Source: Liolophura sinensis (taxonomy: Eukaryota > Mollusca > Polyplacophora > Chitonida > Chitonidae). From it: 64,000 bases of DNA. The stretch spans positions 35,637,187 to 35,701,186 of the forward strand of contig NC_088301.1 in the NCBI RefSeq assembly GCF_032854445.1. The letters run 5' to 3'. Shown here piece by piece: positions 12,501 through 35,698 of the stretch (position 1 is the stretch's first letter; each line of letters opens with the position of its first letter). Under the pieces are notes generated by a model. It was not told where the DNA came from. It saw nothing but the letters and a program-made list of their open reading frames with translations, and did not search any database. The translations under genes and the position numbers were made by a program.

Positions 12501-14458
12501 GCCATCTAAATGCACATAAATAGCCATGTAGACTTGCAATGATCATTATATGGGTACATGAATATTATGTACAATTGTGTATATTAAACTTTCCATTTAC
12601 CTGTAGGCCTATATGTACCTAATAGCCTTAAGGAGCTACAGGTACATGCACAGAGTAAATATGTTTGTATGTAATAAGGTGAAACATACACTGAAACTTC
12701 TATGGTTATTACAGCAAACCTAAAAGTACCATGCATTAAAAAAAATACCTCTTGAACTCAAATGTGAATGTGCAATATAAGGCATATTTGTCATGCAGTT
12801 GATTAGTGAAACAGAATAAATGGATGAATGCAATGGTTCTGAAATGTTTCATGCGCTTACACAAATCCTGTTATCTCAAAAGAAAGTCACACTACTATGG
12901 AAGTCACTATTTTTTTTTCCTCTCAAAAGTGAGACACACAAAAACATTGCAATTATCCATACAGAATATGTTAGAAAGCAGTAAGAACAGAAAAAAATGC
13001 TGCACACTTGTTATTTTGTACACCCATACTTACAATGGCACCTGTTTCTTAAACTGATCTTCTGCTTTAACCGGGAGTTGAAAATAATCAACTTTCTTAA
13101 CAGTGCCACTTTTATCAGAGTAAAATTCTCTCTGCCCTTGTGCCAGCTGAAACATAAAAATTATAAATAACCTTGTATGCAAATGACATTTATTTAACTA
13201 TGAGTCAAAAAGAACACTGTCGTTATTGGCTACTTGCAAAATTGATTAATTTTAAAAAATCACTGTCACCACACTACATTGATCACCTGGTGGTTGAAGT
13301 AGTTAAAAAAATACTGATTTGCAGATTTTCTTCCAATGGTGCATGTGGCCAATAGATCTGAGGGACAATTCATAGAATGCATATTAGAGGATCACAAAGC
13401 TGTCTTATAGCTAAGTCTTAAGTTATAACTTATATTTTGAACGTAAAATGTTAATTTTCATTTTTGTCCAGAAAGTTCTGACAACTTTTTGGCATTAAAA
13501 TAAACATTTGAAAGGTCACAAATTTAGTGCAGTTAACTGTTATGAAATTAAGAATGACTTAAATCTAAGGCATATCAATGACCCTGGGGCCAAGTACTAA
13601 ACTGAAGACACAAGTGCAGATATAGCAGTTGTAAATTTTGTAATAAGTCCTGAATGACACTGGAACTGATAAAACTTTAATATCATATAATTTCTTACTT
13701 TGTCAAACTGATACAGTTCCTCTTTTCTGTCATGGTTGATATTTGAGAGCTCATATTTTGGTGCAGTGATCCACCTGTCCCTGGTCCGAGTCCTGTTACC
13801 AATGACCATGTCTGGATTGTGGGTGTAGTATGTTGGGAACTGACCACCACGACAATAAGGAAACTTTGAACTATTCAGAACTTCGGATCGATAGTCCTGG
13901 AAATATTTTGATGTTGCATTTCCATATGTTTCCCCATAATCATATTTCAGAGTAGGGCAATGACCCCGATACCTGTAAAAAAAAATTAGAAGGACACTTG
14001 TTTGATATCACAGACTGATAAAACCTGTCTTTGCAATTTTTTCGTTCATTTATTTGATTGGTGTTTAATGCCGTATTCACGTACAAGAGCGTATTTCACT
14101 CATACGACGGCCAGCATTATTGTGAGAGGCAACCCAATTTGCAAATTAACCCATTGGTTCAAGCTGCTTAAATCACTTTCTATATATTTTTCAACAATCG
14201 GGAAATGCCCAGTCTGTGGTTGATCATCGATGATTTGTCAGGCTACACAGCCGTAGCCTATAGGCCTACATTGGTTACAGTACCTCAAATCTTGTCGAGA
14301 GAGGATACCGTTGGACACACTATAACTATTCACGGACCAATTTTCGAAACATGTCTGCAGTGAAAGCTTTTGATATAAAGTACTTACCCTGGCATGAATC
14401 TGGGTGGTATGTAGGTGGCATTGTGTGTTGTGACAAGAGTTCCAGCAGCCCAAGACAT
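9521..14458 (-). CDS. CIMIP2C: Ciliary microtubule inner protein 2C (FAM166C family), four exons
   Basis: Coding exons on the minus strand: 14458-14388, 13972-13699, 13146-13034 and 9674-9521 (TAA). They sum to 612 bases, 203 aa, close to the roughly 200 aa of vertebrate CIMIP2C. Family motifs seen: the N-terminus SWAAGTLVTTHNATYIPPRF, then MPGYRGHCP (residues 22-30), TSKYFQDYR (44-52), RGGQFPTYYTHNP (65-77), TRDRW (87-91), FYSDKSGTVKKVDYF in exon 3 and RDVYFEER at the C-terminus. Every junction is GT-AG and keeps the frame. FAM166/CIMIP2 proteins bind inside axonemal doublet microtubules of motile cilia and flagella; a lumenal structural role is inferred from the family. No signal peptide or membrane segment is seen. 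Start context aaccATG has A at -3. Convergent with PSMB2. Intron 3 (9675-13033) is large and carries two tandem duplications. Confidence 0.92.
11151..11409. repeat. Tandem duplication, two copies of about 130 bp
   Basis: Copy 1 (11151-11281) and copy 2 (11282-11409) both start gccgaggcttacaagtagtt and both end aaaagtatgggtgtacttg. They differ by a short deletion, where tacatactgtatatg in copy 1 reads tactgtatagg in copy 2, and by a few substitutions. Abutting copies at high identity indicate a local, fairly recent duplication inside CIMIP2C intron 3. Confidence 0.9.
11875..12324. repeat. Tandem duplication, two copies of about 224 bp ending in poly-T
   Basis: Copy 1 (11875-12098) and copy 2 (12099-12324) begin actaacagctattcatgttg and end with catggatacagaccaa plus a T run. 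I count only a handful of differences between them (for example tgatttggtt versus tgatctggtt, and caataacg versus cagtaaca). It is independent of the 130 bp duplication 600 bp away. Confidence 0.92.
14046..14140 (-). mobile_element. SINE 3' tail fragment in CIMIP2C intron 1
   Basis: On plus it reads tttatttgattggtgtttaa, tgccgtattc, cgtatttcactcatacgacg, gccagcattattgtgagag, which is the reverse complement of the dispersed SINE tail with a little of its body. It lies in the 415 bp intron 13973-14387, in the same orientation as CIMIP2C. Confidence 0.7.
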
Positions 14459-14760
14459 GGTTAAGGTGAAATCAAATACCGATCACGCTTTCAGAGTACT
14501 AACACTTGCGTTTGACAGCCACGTTTGACTCTTCCGTCACAGTGTTTATATACTGATTTTCAACCGTGCATAGCAACGCTGTCCTAAAGTAGTACCATTG
14601 TCAATAATATAATGAGCTGTGGAGTTTGAACGCAGGTGATATTTGAGTTGAAAAGAATCGCAATACATTTATTTTGCTTTGTAATTAGTAGAAGTTTTAT
14701 ATCGAATGTATTTTATAATATTCACAACTTGCCTCGCGCCACCATAGCAACAAAAAATAG
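14459..14760 (-). promoter_or_regulatory. CIMIP2C promoter with TATA-like and X-box-like motifs
   Basis: On the minus strand a TATATAAA stands at 14552-14545, about 90 bases upstream of the start codon. An RFX half-site AGCAAC (plus 14572-14577) lies just behind it. At 14738-14751 the plus strand reads GCCACCATAGCAAC, which differs from the RFX X-box pattern GTNRCC-N(2)-RGYAAC at one position. RFX factors commonly drive cilium genes, so this arrangement fits the gene product; binding itself is inferred. Confidence 0.5.
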
Positions 14761-17700
14761 TCCCATCGTTTCGAAAGTGATTACCTCCCCTTGACTGCAA
14801 GTCCACTACCTTCATACACAAGTGGGCATACACGAGACATGAGACAAATTAAATAAAATAAGTAATAAAATAATTATAATAAACCGTCGGAGCATTTTGC
14901 ATTTCGTACCTCTAGTTTAAGTGTGGAGCCTCCTAAAGGTATATTTTCCATCTGTTGAAAGGAAAAGAAAACATAAAACTTATGCCAATGTCAGATGAAA
15001 GAGCATGAAAAGATAATTGCAAATGTGGCCTTCATATTTTTTCCATTCGATCTTTCAGAATAAAAGGGTAATTGAAAATATTCTTGGGTGGGTGGGTATT
15101 TGGAACCATTTCTTTGTATATATCGTCTTTGCATTATAATGTTCTATGTAAATGTGTGATTGATGTCTAATGAATTTGTTGTTTTTATCCACAAACATGT
15201 ATTTAATCTGAATTATGATAATAATAATGAATTCATTAAAAATATAAATATGATGAAAATTCTGGTTGTTAGTTGATAAGAACAAATTTTAGCCCAAAAA
15301 TATTTATTAAACATGCGTTATATCCACATTTAGAAAAATGATATATTTGGGTGGTCCCAAATACCCAATATACAAGATTTTTTTTCGAGTGCCTTTTGTT
15401 CACGAAAGAAAAATGGAAAAAATATTTAAGATTATATTACTATTGACTTTTCAAACTCTCCTCTGAACATCATGTAATAATGTTTATGTTTTCTCCACCT
15501 TTAAAAATATCCATTATCTAATTAAATATACATAAAGACCAACTATTTCTATTTTAACTATTTTGAGTCACATTATGATCAAAAGATAGTTTGGATATTT
15601 ATAGTAAAAAAAGTTTTTTATTCAATGGCACGAAGAAAACATCGCCGTTTTTGTGACAAAGCCTCATTGTGTATGTAAAAAATTGCGTATATATACTTCT
15701 TTTCTGATAACGTTTGTATCAGATCCTGGCCGGGTAATGCATATGCTCTGGGTTTTAAGCTGTGAGAAGGATTATTTATTTATTTATTTGATTTGTGTTG
15801 CAAACCGTACTCAAGAATATTTTACTTATACGATGGTAGTTAGCATTATTGTGGGATTTGAGAGTGATTAAATGTACAAATGGGGCTAACCACATCTTGC
15901 AGATCGAAAATTTATATAGTCTAACTAGCTAAGACTTTGGTCTAGAAGTTGGTATGCCTGTAGATCTGTCTAACTACTACCGTGTCCAGAAAACCATAGC
16001 GACAGACTGCCTTGTTCACTTTTACGTCACATTTTTTTTACTGGTTTAATTTTAAAAATAGCTTAGTTCATCATATATAATGCAAAAAGTGATTCAAAAG
16101 TATGTCTTATACTAAGGGTGACATGGATGTTTTTTTCTTCTCTATCTAAAATTCGCTCTGTGATGTCCTTATAGCCCATTTCACATACACGTATATTTTA
16201 AGCCCGCATTATCTTGATGTGGACCCAACAAGAACTGTATATGATGAAATCAATCTCAAATTTGATCAAAATATTTCTTTCATCTCTCTTTTTGTTAATA
16301 CACTCATGTATGTGTATAAAGCGAATGCACTTATGTTGACATATACATCACAAACTCAACATTTATCATAGGTTATTTGATACTATACAGCTGATGCACT
16401 TTTGTGCAGTCCTAATGTCATAATTAAATGATTGTGGGTGGACATTCCAATGCTTATCTGGACACTCGAGTAACTGGAAATGTGGTTTTGTCAGTTTGAT
16501 TGGCACTTTATTTCTGGGTGGTGTTTAAGTCATCTCTTCCTCGAGAAAGAAGTACAGATATATGACTTGACACGAAATACGAGTTCAAATTTGTGTATGT
16601 TCCTTATGGAAAAAAAGGTAAGTGCCTCGAAAAAAATCTAGATGTTTTTGTTTACAGAAGGTTTATCTGCTATCCTATAATTTCACCTGCAGAATTGATT
16701 AGTTTGCCTTTTTAAACGACTTGCTGCAACACATTTATCAGCAAACAGCTGTACATACATGTACGTGTGAAATAACGTAAACGTTTGCAAGCTACAAAAT
16801 TACACATGTAAATTATGGCGGCTTAATTAAGACTGAGTTTATACATGATGTATTTGTAATTAGTTATTATCGTTTGGTTCCAATGGCTGCATGTGTTATT
16901 TCAGAAGGATGGATTTATCTTGAAAGAAGACCATTAGGATAATATAATGAGTAAATTTATGTAATTAATACCATCACTTGGTAGATGTTTTTTTTATGTC
17001 GTACCATATACATGCTCAAGTTTTCCAAATAATAATTAAATAGAACCCTTTAATTACTGCAGTAAGAGTAACAGTAAAATATGCCTTTAAGCATATATCA
17101 TTGCAGGTGACCTTTCTTAGGTCAATCATTTAAAAGTTAATAAAGAATAAATATAAAATCTTTGATTGTATTAAACTACAAACCATCAGATGTCATTATT
17201 GGGCATTACGATTTACAAACAGTTGCATATGATATAAAATTGCTGGGTTATTCTTTACAAATCTGTGTTCAAATAAGGTGATTTCCCCTCGTTATGTATG
17301 GTACAACGTGCACAAAGGCATTTGTTATTAAGGTAGTTACAATTTCTGCGCATAAATATAACACTGTAGAAGAACACAATCCCAGAACACAATTTTCAAG
17401 CCTGAAGCTCAGAAATTGTATGAAATTAATAGTGTACATTTTGACAGTCTTTCCTGTCACAGGTTCAATGCATGTACTCGAGACACATCAAGAGCTGTAT
17501 AATGTATATACAATTACACTGCATAGAGAAATATGCATCTCCTAGGGGTGATCCTAGAAGTACTCACTAATGCTTACACGTGAAACAAAAAGCACATGCA
17601 TGCCATCAACGTATTTCTTCACTGCTTTATTATATACAGTGTATGTATAGGAGATGCATGTGTGAATTCAGTCTTGTATCATTCCATGCATGTAAAATTG

Positions 17701-18860
17701 AAATGAAAATGGAAAATCCATACAGTGCACGGTACAAGTTGATAACGGCCAGACACCTCGCTCCTGCGATGTTATAATATATACTTTTACTAGAGGTAAA
17801 TGTATATGCTTGTTTATTTTTATTCCAAACTTGGGGAGTAACTCTAACCAAATACGGACGTAGGTCAATATATTTGCAACTGTATGCCTGTTCAAGATGA
17901 TTTAATATGTTATACTGCATACGCTTTATTGTGACTATATGTATCCACCCCGAAAAATATTTTGTATGAATTTGTGCTGTTCACTGTCCGCCACCTATAT
18001 ACGACAACCTTTCTTCGCGACATATCCTTGCTGAACTATATAAACCGACTTAACCAAATTTGCCTTCAAACCAACCCAGCTCCTCAGTGTATTTTGACAC
18101 GGTAGCAAGCAAAAAAACCCTTTATGTGCGATATCAGCAGGACTACAAGGTTAAAAAAAGGCAACAAATACTATAACCTGATTTATTCAAGAAGAAGGGT
18201 GAAAACAGATCTTACGAGGCCATGCCATGATAAAGCAATCTGCAGTTCGTTGTCGGGTCACTCGTACCCCAAGCTCATTATCATCTTGTTATAAAAGCCA
18301 CACCACGTTTCTAGTGACGTAAGCGGAATAGAGATAACTACCACCTGATTGATCTAATGTAATAAGATGGCGGTTCTTTTGACTCTTTGTGTGTGATACA
18401 TCAGTTATACAACATCACAGTGTCAAAAAGTTATGCGTCTTAAACTTCACGTGATGGGGTGCATTTGATCCAGCGTTGTCTCTTCTTTTAATGACCCAAT
18501 CCTTAAGAACTGATCGTCTTCTAGGGTATATTCCCGCCCTAAAGTGCATTGAGGAAATATGTAAATAAAACAGGGGTTATTAAGTATAACAGATGAAATT
18601 ATTGGTGCTGCACTGGAAACGAGTTGTTCTTTAGTCTCTATAGCGCACACGACAGGTTGAATCCCAGCCTCTGAGAGGGAATCCTCGAGGTTCCTCTGGA
18701 ACTTGGAGAGCAATATATGCCATCGACAGTGCTCATACATGGTATGTGGCCATTCATATGTCTTTAATTAAGTTCCTTGGAAATAACTTGCAATATGCCT
18801 AATTCCACATAACCATGTGCTAGGGGTTTTACATCTACTTTATGCATTCATAAACATTTA
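14761..18860. other. Intergenic, no gene seen
   Basis: AT-rich sequence between CIMIP2C and the full SINE near 19 kb. A minus-strand SINE tail lies at 15770-15865. ORFs are short, often lack ATG starts and show no recognisable domains. No tRNA, rRNA or clear splice-bounded exon was found by eye. Confidence 0.5.
15770..15865 (-). mobile_element. SINE 3' tail fragment
   Basis: Plus-strand sequence tttatttatttatttgattt, gtgttgcaaaccgtactcaa, gaatattttacttatacgat, ggtagttagcattattgtgg is a diverged reverse complement of the SINE tail and the adjoining body end. No head is present. Confidence 0.65.
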
Positions 18861-18867
18861 TTTGTTA

Positions 18868-19105
18868 ATTTATTTGACTGGTGTTTTACGCCGTACTCCA
18901 GAATATTTCAATTATATTACGGTGTACATCATTATAGTGGGAGGAAACCAGACAGAGCCCCGGGGAAACCCACAATCATCCGCAGGATGATGTCAGACTG
19001 TCCCATTTTCGGTCGGGGAGGAAGCCAGCATGAGCTGAACTTGAACTGACAGCAAACGCATTGGCGAGACGCTCCTGAGTCGTTGCGCCGAGGAGGCCCG
19101 ATTTT
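18868..19105 (-). mobile_element. Near full-length tRNA-derived SINE
   Basis: Reading the minus strand, the element has a head with a box B-like agttcaagttc (plus 19037-19047). It is followed by the body agctcatgctggcttcctcc, ggggctctgtctggtttcct and cccactataatgatg. The tail is ttgaaatattctggagtacg and gcgtaaaacaccagtcaaat, then aaatt. Head, body and tail are contiguous, so this copy best defines the family here. Box A is weak. Confidence 0.75.
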
Positions 19106-20659
19106 ATGAAGAGTTGCAATCAGATACATATATTTGCATTTCAACCTTGAAGTTATTCATGGACCATGAGTTTGAAATTTGATTTTAAATATCGTCTAAA
19201 ACTGACTGTCTCAATCCAGGGCTGCATAAATGAAAATGGTTGCTTCTTTCTTACATGTTATCAGCCTTATGAACCACTTATACAATACTTTAATTGTTTT
19301 GTATACTGGTGTTTTCGGTTGTTTCGGAAATGGGTCTTATGCTTATCGGCTTGAACCCACCTTTCATGGTTTTAGGGTTCCTCTTTTTTATGAATGATAA
19401 CTTGCTTGAAGTTCCGCGTTTAACCCAATGCAATCAAGTACATATAAGGCCTCGTAAATAATGCAGGTCTTGGTAAGCGATAAGACAAATGGAAATAATT
19501 TACATCATTAAATTAAATTAAGTGAAATACAATACGAAATGGAGAATCTTTTGTCGCTCCGCGTTCCTGCTGAGAATTCATACCATGATGATCGTCATGC
19601 ACCAATAGGATGGGTGATTAATTATATGGAAGAAATGCATACAACCTATAACTGATACCTATAGCATGCAATACAGCTAATATTCCAGTGACAAGTTAAG
19701 AAATCAGCAAATTCGCCTCCTGACTTGGTAGTTGGCTGCCTGAAAGGTGTTGATGTAGATGTCTGCTGGCACATGGCGGATAACGCGACAGACAACTGGC
19801 AATCTGAGTTTCTGAGATAGCCGCGTGTCAAAGTGTGTATCGAGACAGCTCGCACCAGTTTGTTTTAGTTTTGACATCGGATCGTGAGGCGTTTGTCGAA
19901 CTGATTAGCGAGGCTGCCTTGATATGTAACCGGTTTGCAGGTTAGCACTGTGTTCGGCCGACCCCTGCTGGACAGCCACTCCGTCTGTCACAGTGCCTTG
20001 CCAGGTTTAGTCGGGAGAAATCGCCGCTCTGCTCAGGCACGAAAACTCGTCAGCAAATTTGCATAGAGCTGCGCGATATAAGCTGTTACGTGTGCGCAGG
20101 CCAAGCAGGGCGACGACAGGCTCTCCACGAGGGTTGCCATAGTTACGGCTGTTAAAACAAACCGCGAATAGTTTTATCGATAAGACCCATCAGGATCTTT
20201 GCTGTATAGGAAATTGACGTTATACAAAACCATGGATACGTAAAAAAAAAGTTAAAGGTGTTGGACTATGTGTCAGTCTCACACCCTAGATAAGCATGAA
20301 CATTATAAAAATCTTTTTAAGCACATAAATATGCCGTAAACGTGATAGCCATATACGTCGCAAGGATTTTTTCGGTAGCTTTCAATATTATTTTTATTTA
20401 AAATAAGTTTAATACAGTCCTACACAGACTGTAGGCCTATAGATCATATGTATAGGGTGTCTGAAGTTCTTGACTCTAGATGAAATACACGAGAGCTTTC
20501 GTGGTTACACGAGTATTGTGACCCACCACTAACTTGTTTTGTTATATCAAAAGGCCATAGTTGCCAGAGGGCGTTTAATTTGCTACTATCAAAAGTGCTT
20601 GCATGCATGTACCGTTAGAGTAGAACGCTACTCTAACTGAGGTAAACTGACAAGAGTCC

Positions 20660-20737
20660 CTATTTCACCAATGATGTGTGGCCATTTGCCAACTATTACA
20701 CTGACGTCGCTGCTCTGATTTTACTCCCTATTATGTA
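20660..20737 (+). repeat. Dispersed short repeat, copy 1 of 3
   Basis: Contains tatttcacca followed by gtgtggccatttgccaacta and tacactgacgtcgctgctct, then gattttactccctattatgta. It is similar over about 80 bp to the copies at 21006 and 50676. Family unknown; it is not related to the tRNA-derived SINE by eye. Confidence 0.7.
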
Positions 20738-21005
20738 AGTCTTTTATTATATTGTAAGGTTTTGGATTTCATATTCAGAGAGTTTGGTAAGGTAATGCCA
20801 AACTTAAGAGATTTTTGTCGAAATTACAGTCCCTAATAAACAGTGCGACGAAAAGTATTTAGTGATTCTGCTCTCACAAACTTGATTGTTAATTGGTATG
20901 TTTTGAGATTTATGGCCATGGAAATGTATCGAGTGTATTATTGTAAAATAAGCTCCGAAGGACATTTGGCGTATTTTCAACATGCGATATGGTCAGTTGT
21001 TAAGA

Positions 21006-21089
21006 TGCTGTATTTCCCCAGATACACGTGTGACCATTTGCCAACTATCACGCTGTCGTTTCCGCTCTAGTTTTATTCTTTATGCTGTA
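21006..21089 (+). repeat. Dispersed short repeat, copy 2 of 3
   Basis: Contains tgctgtatttccccagatac, gtgtgaccatttgccaacta, tcacgctgtcgtttccgctc and ttttattctttatgctgtag. It is the best intermediate between the other two copies, sharing its 5' part with the copy at 50676 and the gccatttgccaactat-type core with both. Confidence 0.7.
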
Positions 21090-22980
21090 GTTTTTCATAA
21101 TGAATATCTGATGCATCCTCCATGGGGATTCGCCTGTTAATACGGCATTCTGTGTTAGATAATAACAGCAAGCCTTTAAGACAAAACGTTATGGTCCTCA
21201 AAAGTAGATAAATTTTGTAAATTGATGTATTTCTTTGCTGCATGTCAGGCTCTAAGACAATTAGAGGCATATAATGTCTCCAGTTTAACTATTGTTTAAA
21301 TCTGAGTCTCAAATCGATATGCTAAATTAGTATCACCATAAATGTATATATATTTGCCCTCTCACCGTAACGCATGTAACTGCAAAAGCCTTAAATTCTG
21401 TATATCTGTAGCTGTCATGCATACAGTACTTCACAAGGTCTGAACATCCGCTTAACCTGGTGCACCCGATGGAGGCTACTGACGAAATATTCTACGTTCA
21501 CCAGACAATGTGAGAAAAAGGGCATCAGAATCGGTTTTGTGGCTTAAGACAAACCATTACATTGTTTTATACCGCCAGGTATATGTAACCGTATCACTCA
21601 AAACTCGACGAGCAGTGCAATATCCAGTTAAATCTATGAGATCGATGCGTCATGCAACTTTTATAGCAGCTGGTTAAAAGGATCAGTATATGGCCAGCTC
21701 TCTTTACTTTAGTGAAAATTTGTGCAAATATAATCCACAAGATCAATGTGTCATTGAGTATTATACTCTATACATACATACATATACACCATGCAGAATA
21801 TATTAGATCTGTTTACATACAGTATAGTATAATATCTTCGATATAGCATTTATGCTGTGTTTCTTGGAAAATGAGCAAAATATATATAGCATGAACAAAA
21901 CACACAAATGTATCTACCAACAGCGCCCCAGTCTAACTATAGAAACATGTATACCACAATGTTTCTCACAGTTATTCATAAATCGACTAGGAGAATGCAC
22001 GCATTGCATAGGATACAGCTATAGAGATATATAGTTGATCTCTGATGAATTTCCATTAACGTATTTTTAAGGAAATTGATTTTTCAGACTTTTGATTCTT
22101 GATACACGATGTACAGTTTGTTTTACGTAGAGTCAAATTAGCAGAATGAATTCATTGATGAAAGTATTCGCATTATATATACAGCTAAGAACCATATATA
22201 GTTTGTTACCACAGGTAACATGACAAAAACGCTCAGTTTTCAACTTTAATATTGAAGGAATATGTCATCACAACATAGTTAGGTGACCAATCATTTTTTT
22301 TTTTTTTTTTTCGTTTGAATTTTTATTTAGAAATTTAAAGCAAATTTCAATTTTACATCGTGACATTTTCCGTTGTTAACGCAACGAAGCCTCATCACAT
22401 GTATAGCCTATACTTCGGCTCTTGAAGGCATTAGGTAAAATGCCACCCTGATCGAGGTGGGTTGTATGACTAATTATTAAATCCTGGGCTCATTTTCCTA
22501 TTTATGATACAGTGATAAAGCGAAAATAAAAAATAAAAATATCTACCAGACTTTTTGGCGAAAAAAATATTCATGAAGGTAAAGCATCGGGGTGGCATAC
22601 TAATACACTTTTCCCCAATGGTGTGCCTCTCGATATATACCGAGTCCACTGTAACGCATAATCGCTTCACTATAGATGCATGCCTTTGGTTCATTGTATT
22701 GCTAACATTCATGTCTTCATCTGTTTTCGCTCGAATCCGCCACAGCAACAAACATGCAGGATTTTCTCTGGTTGGCCATGGTTTGTTTCAAAACACGTGC
22801 ACTCTACAAACGGTGGTGTTTATTTATTGGTTAGTCCACGAGAATTCGTTTTGTCCGCCTAACCTGGTGAGCCCGAGAGTAGTCAACGATCTTGCCCGCA
22901 GTATCATAACGATCATGGTTTTAATAATTCAGAAAACGGGGCGGAGTCTAATAACACAGTAGTAATGCCTAAAAATTTTC

Positions 22981-23542
22981 TGATCTGGCTTTTGTTGATG
23001 TTTTAGCCGCTGATATTTCGTGACCGTCGTTCGACTGGGCGTTGTACTGCCGGCAAATGCGTGTCACAACCAGGACGTTTATTCTAGCCAACGCCAAACG
23101 CGGTTCGCTTTCGAAAGAAAAAGTGGCAGCACTTATCACAGAAGGCCGGAAAAACGCAAGACTTCGCCAGGGTTATTATGAGAGTAAGTTATAGCCTGTT
23201 TTTTCTACGCACGATCCAGCTGACAGCCCGATTTCAACGCCGGTGGTGAGGAGTTTATGTTCTGCTAGTCCAAATGTATGTATCAAGGTGTGATATGCCA
23301 GAGCCCGATTCCACTGACCAATCAGAAGCCTCCACACTGAAAGCTAATCCGAACGGCTACTTGTGAGCCAATTAACGGGCGAAATCTGGGCCGGGTGGCA
23401 GTGCGGTCGGCTCTGTGTGGTCGCCGAGTTGGAAGCCGATTGGGAGGCGCCTGAATGTATACAAGTTACTGACACTGCTTCATCCAAACACACTTGGTTA
23501 CGTGAAAACGGCGGGACAGTTCAGCCGCTCCAAGCTGACACT
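22981..23542 (+). promoter_or_regulatory. 5' flank / probable 5' UTR of the DMRT gene
   Basis: A GC-richer, CpG-containing stretch directly upstream of the DMRT start codon. It has a CCAAT box (gaccaatcagaag, near 23317-23329) and a strong splice donor-like aga|GTAAGT at 23184, which could end a non-coding first exon. From 23348 to 23542 the frame of the DMRT protein stays open but has no ATG, so translation most likely starts at 23543. The transcription start is not known. Confidence 0.45.

Positions 23543-35698
<12,156 letters not shown>

Larger units (their letters stand above)
9675..13033 (-). other. CIMIP2C intron 3
   Basis: The intron is 3.36 kb, with minus-strand donor gtaagt (from 13033) and acceptor ctcaatttcag (ending at 9675). 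It interrupts a phenylalanine codon (TT|C). It holds two separate local tandem duplications (near 11.2 and 12.0 kb). It also holds a plus-strand exon-like stretch near 9958 that I could not assign. Otherwise AT-rich with no recognised features. Confidence 0.8.
19106..22980. other. Intergenic region upstream of the DMRT gene
   Basis: No gene is recognised. A GC-richer, CpG-containing patch spans about 19650-20200 and includes a POU octamer ATTTGCAT (20057-20064) and an X-box-like GTTGCCATAGTTAC (20133-20146). Two copies of a short dispersed repeat lie at 20660-20737 and 21006-21089. The longest open frame (22555-22962, 135 codons) has no ATG at its start and no known domain. Confidence 0.45.

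Noticed and set aside
18655-18700. Possible tRNA T-arm (acaggttgaatcccagcctc)
   Set aside because: No matching acceptor stem, anticodon arm or box A at the right spacing.
22555-22962. 135-codon plus-strand ORF upstream of the DMRT gene
   Set aside because: It starts with TTG rather than ATG, has no recognised domain, and is not flanked by convincing splice sites.
363-23542. Idea that PSMB2, CIMIP2C and DMRT form a functional cluster
   Set aside because: Their roles and strand arrangement show no link, and eukaryotic neighbours need not be related. No shared regulatory motif was seen.
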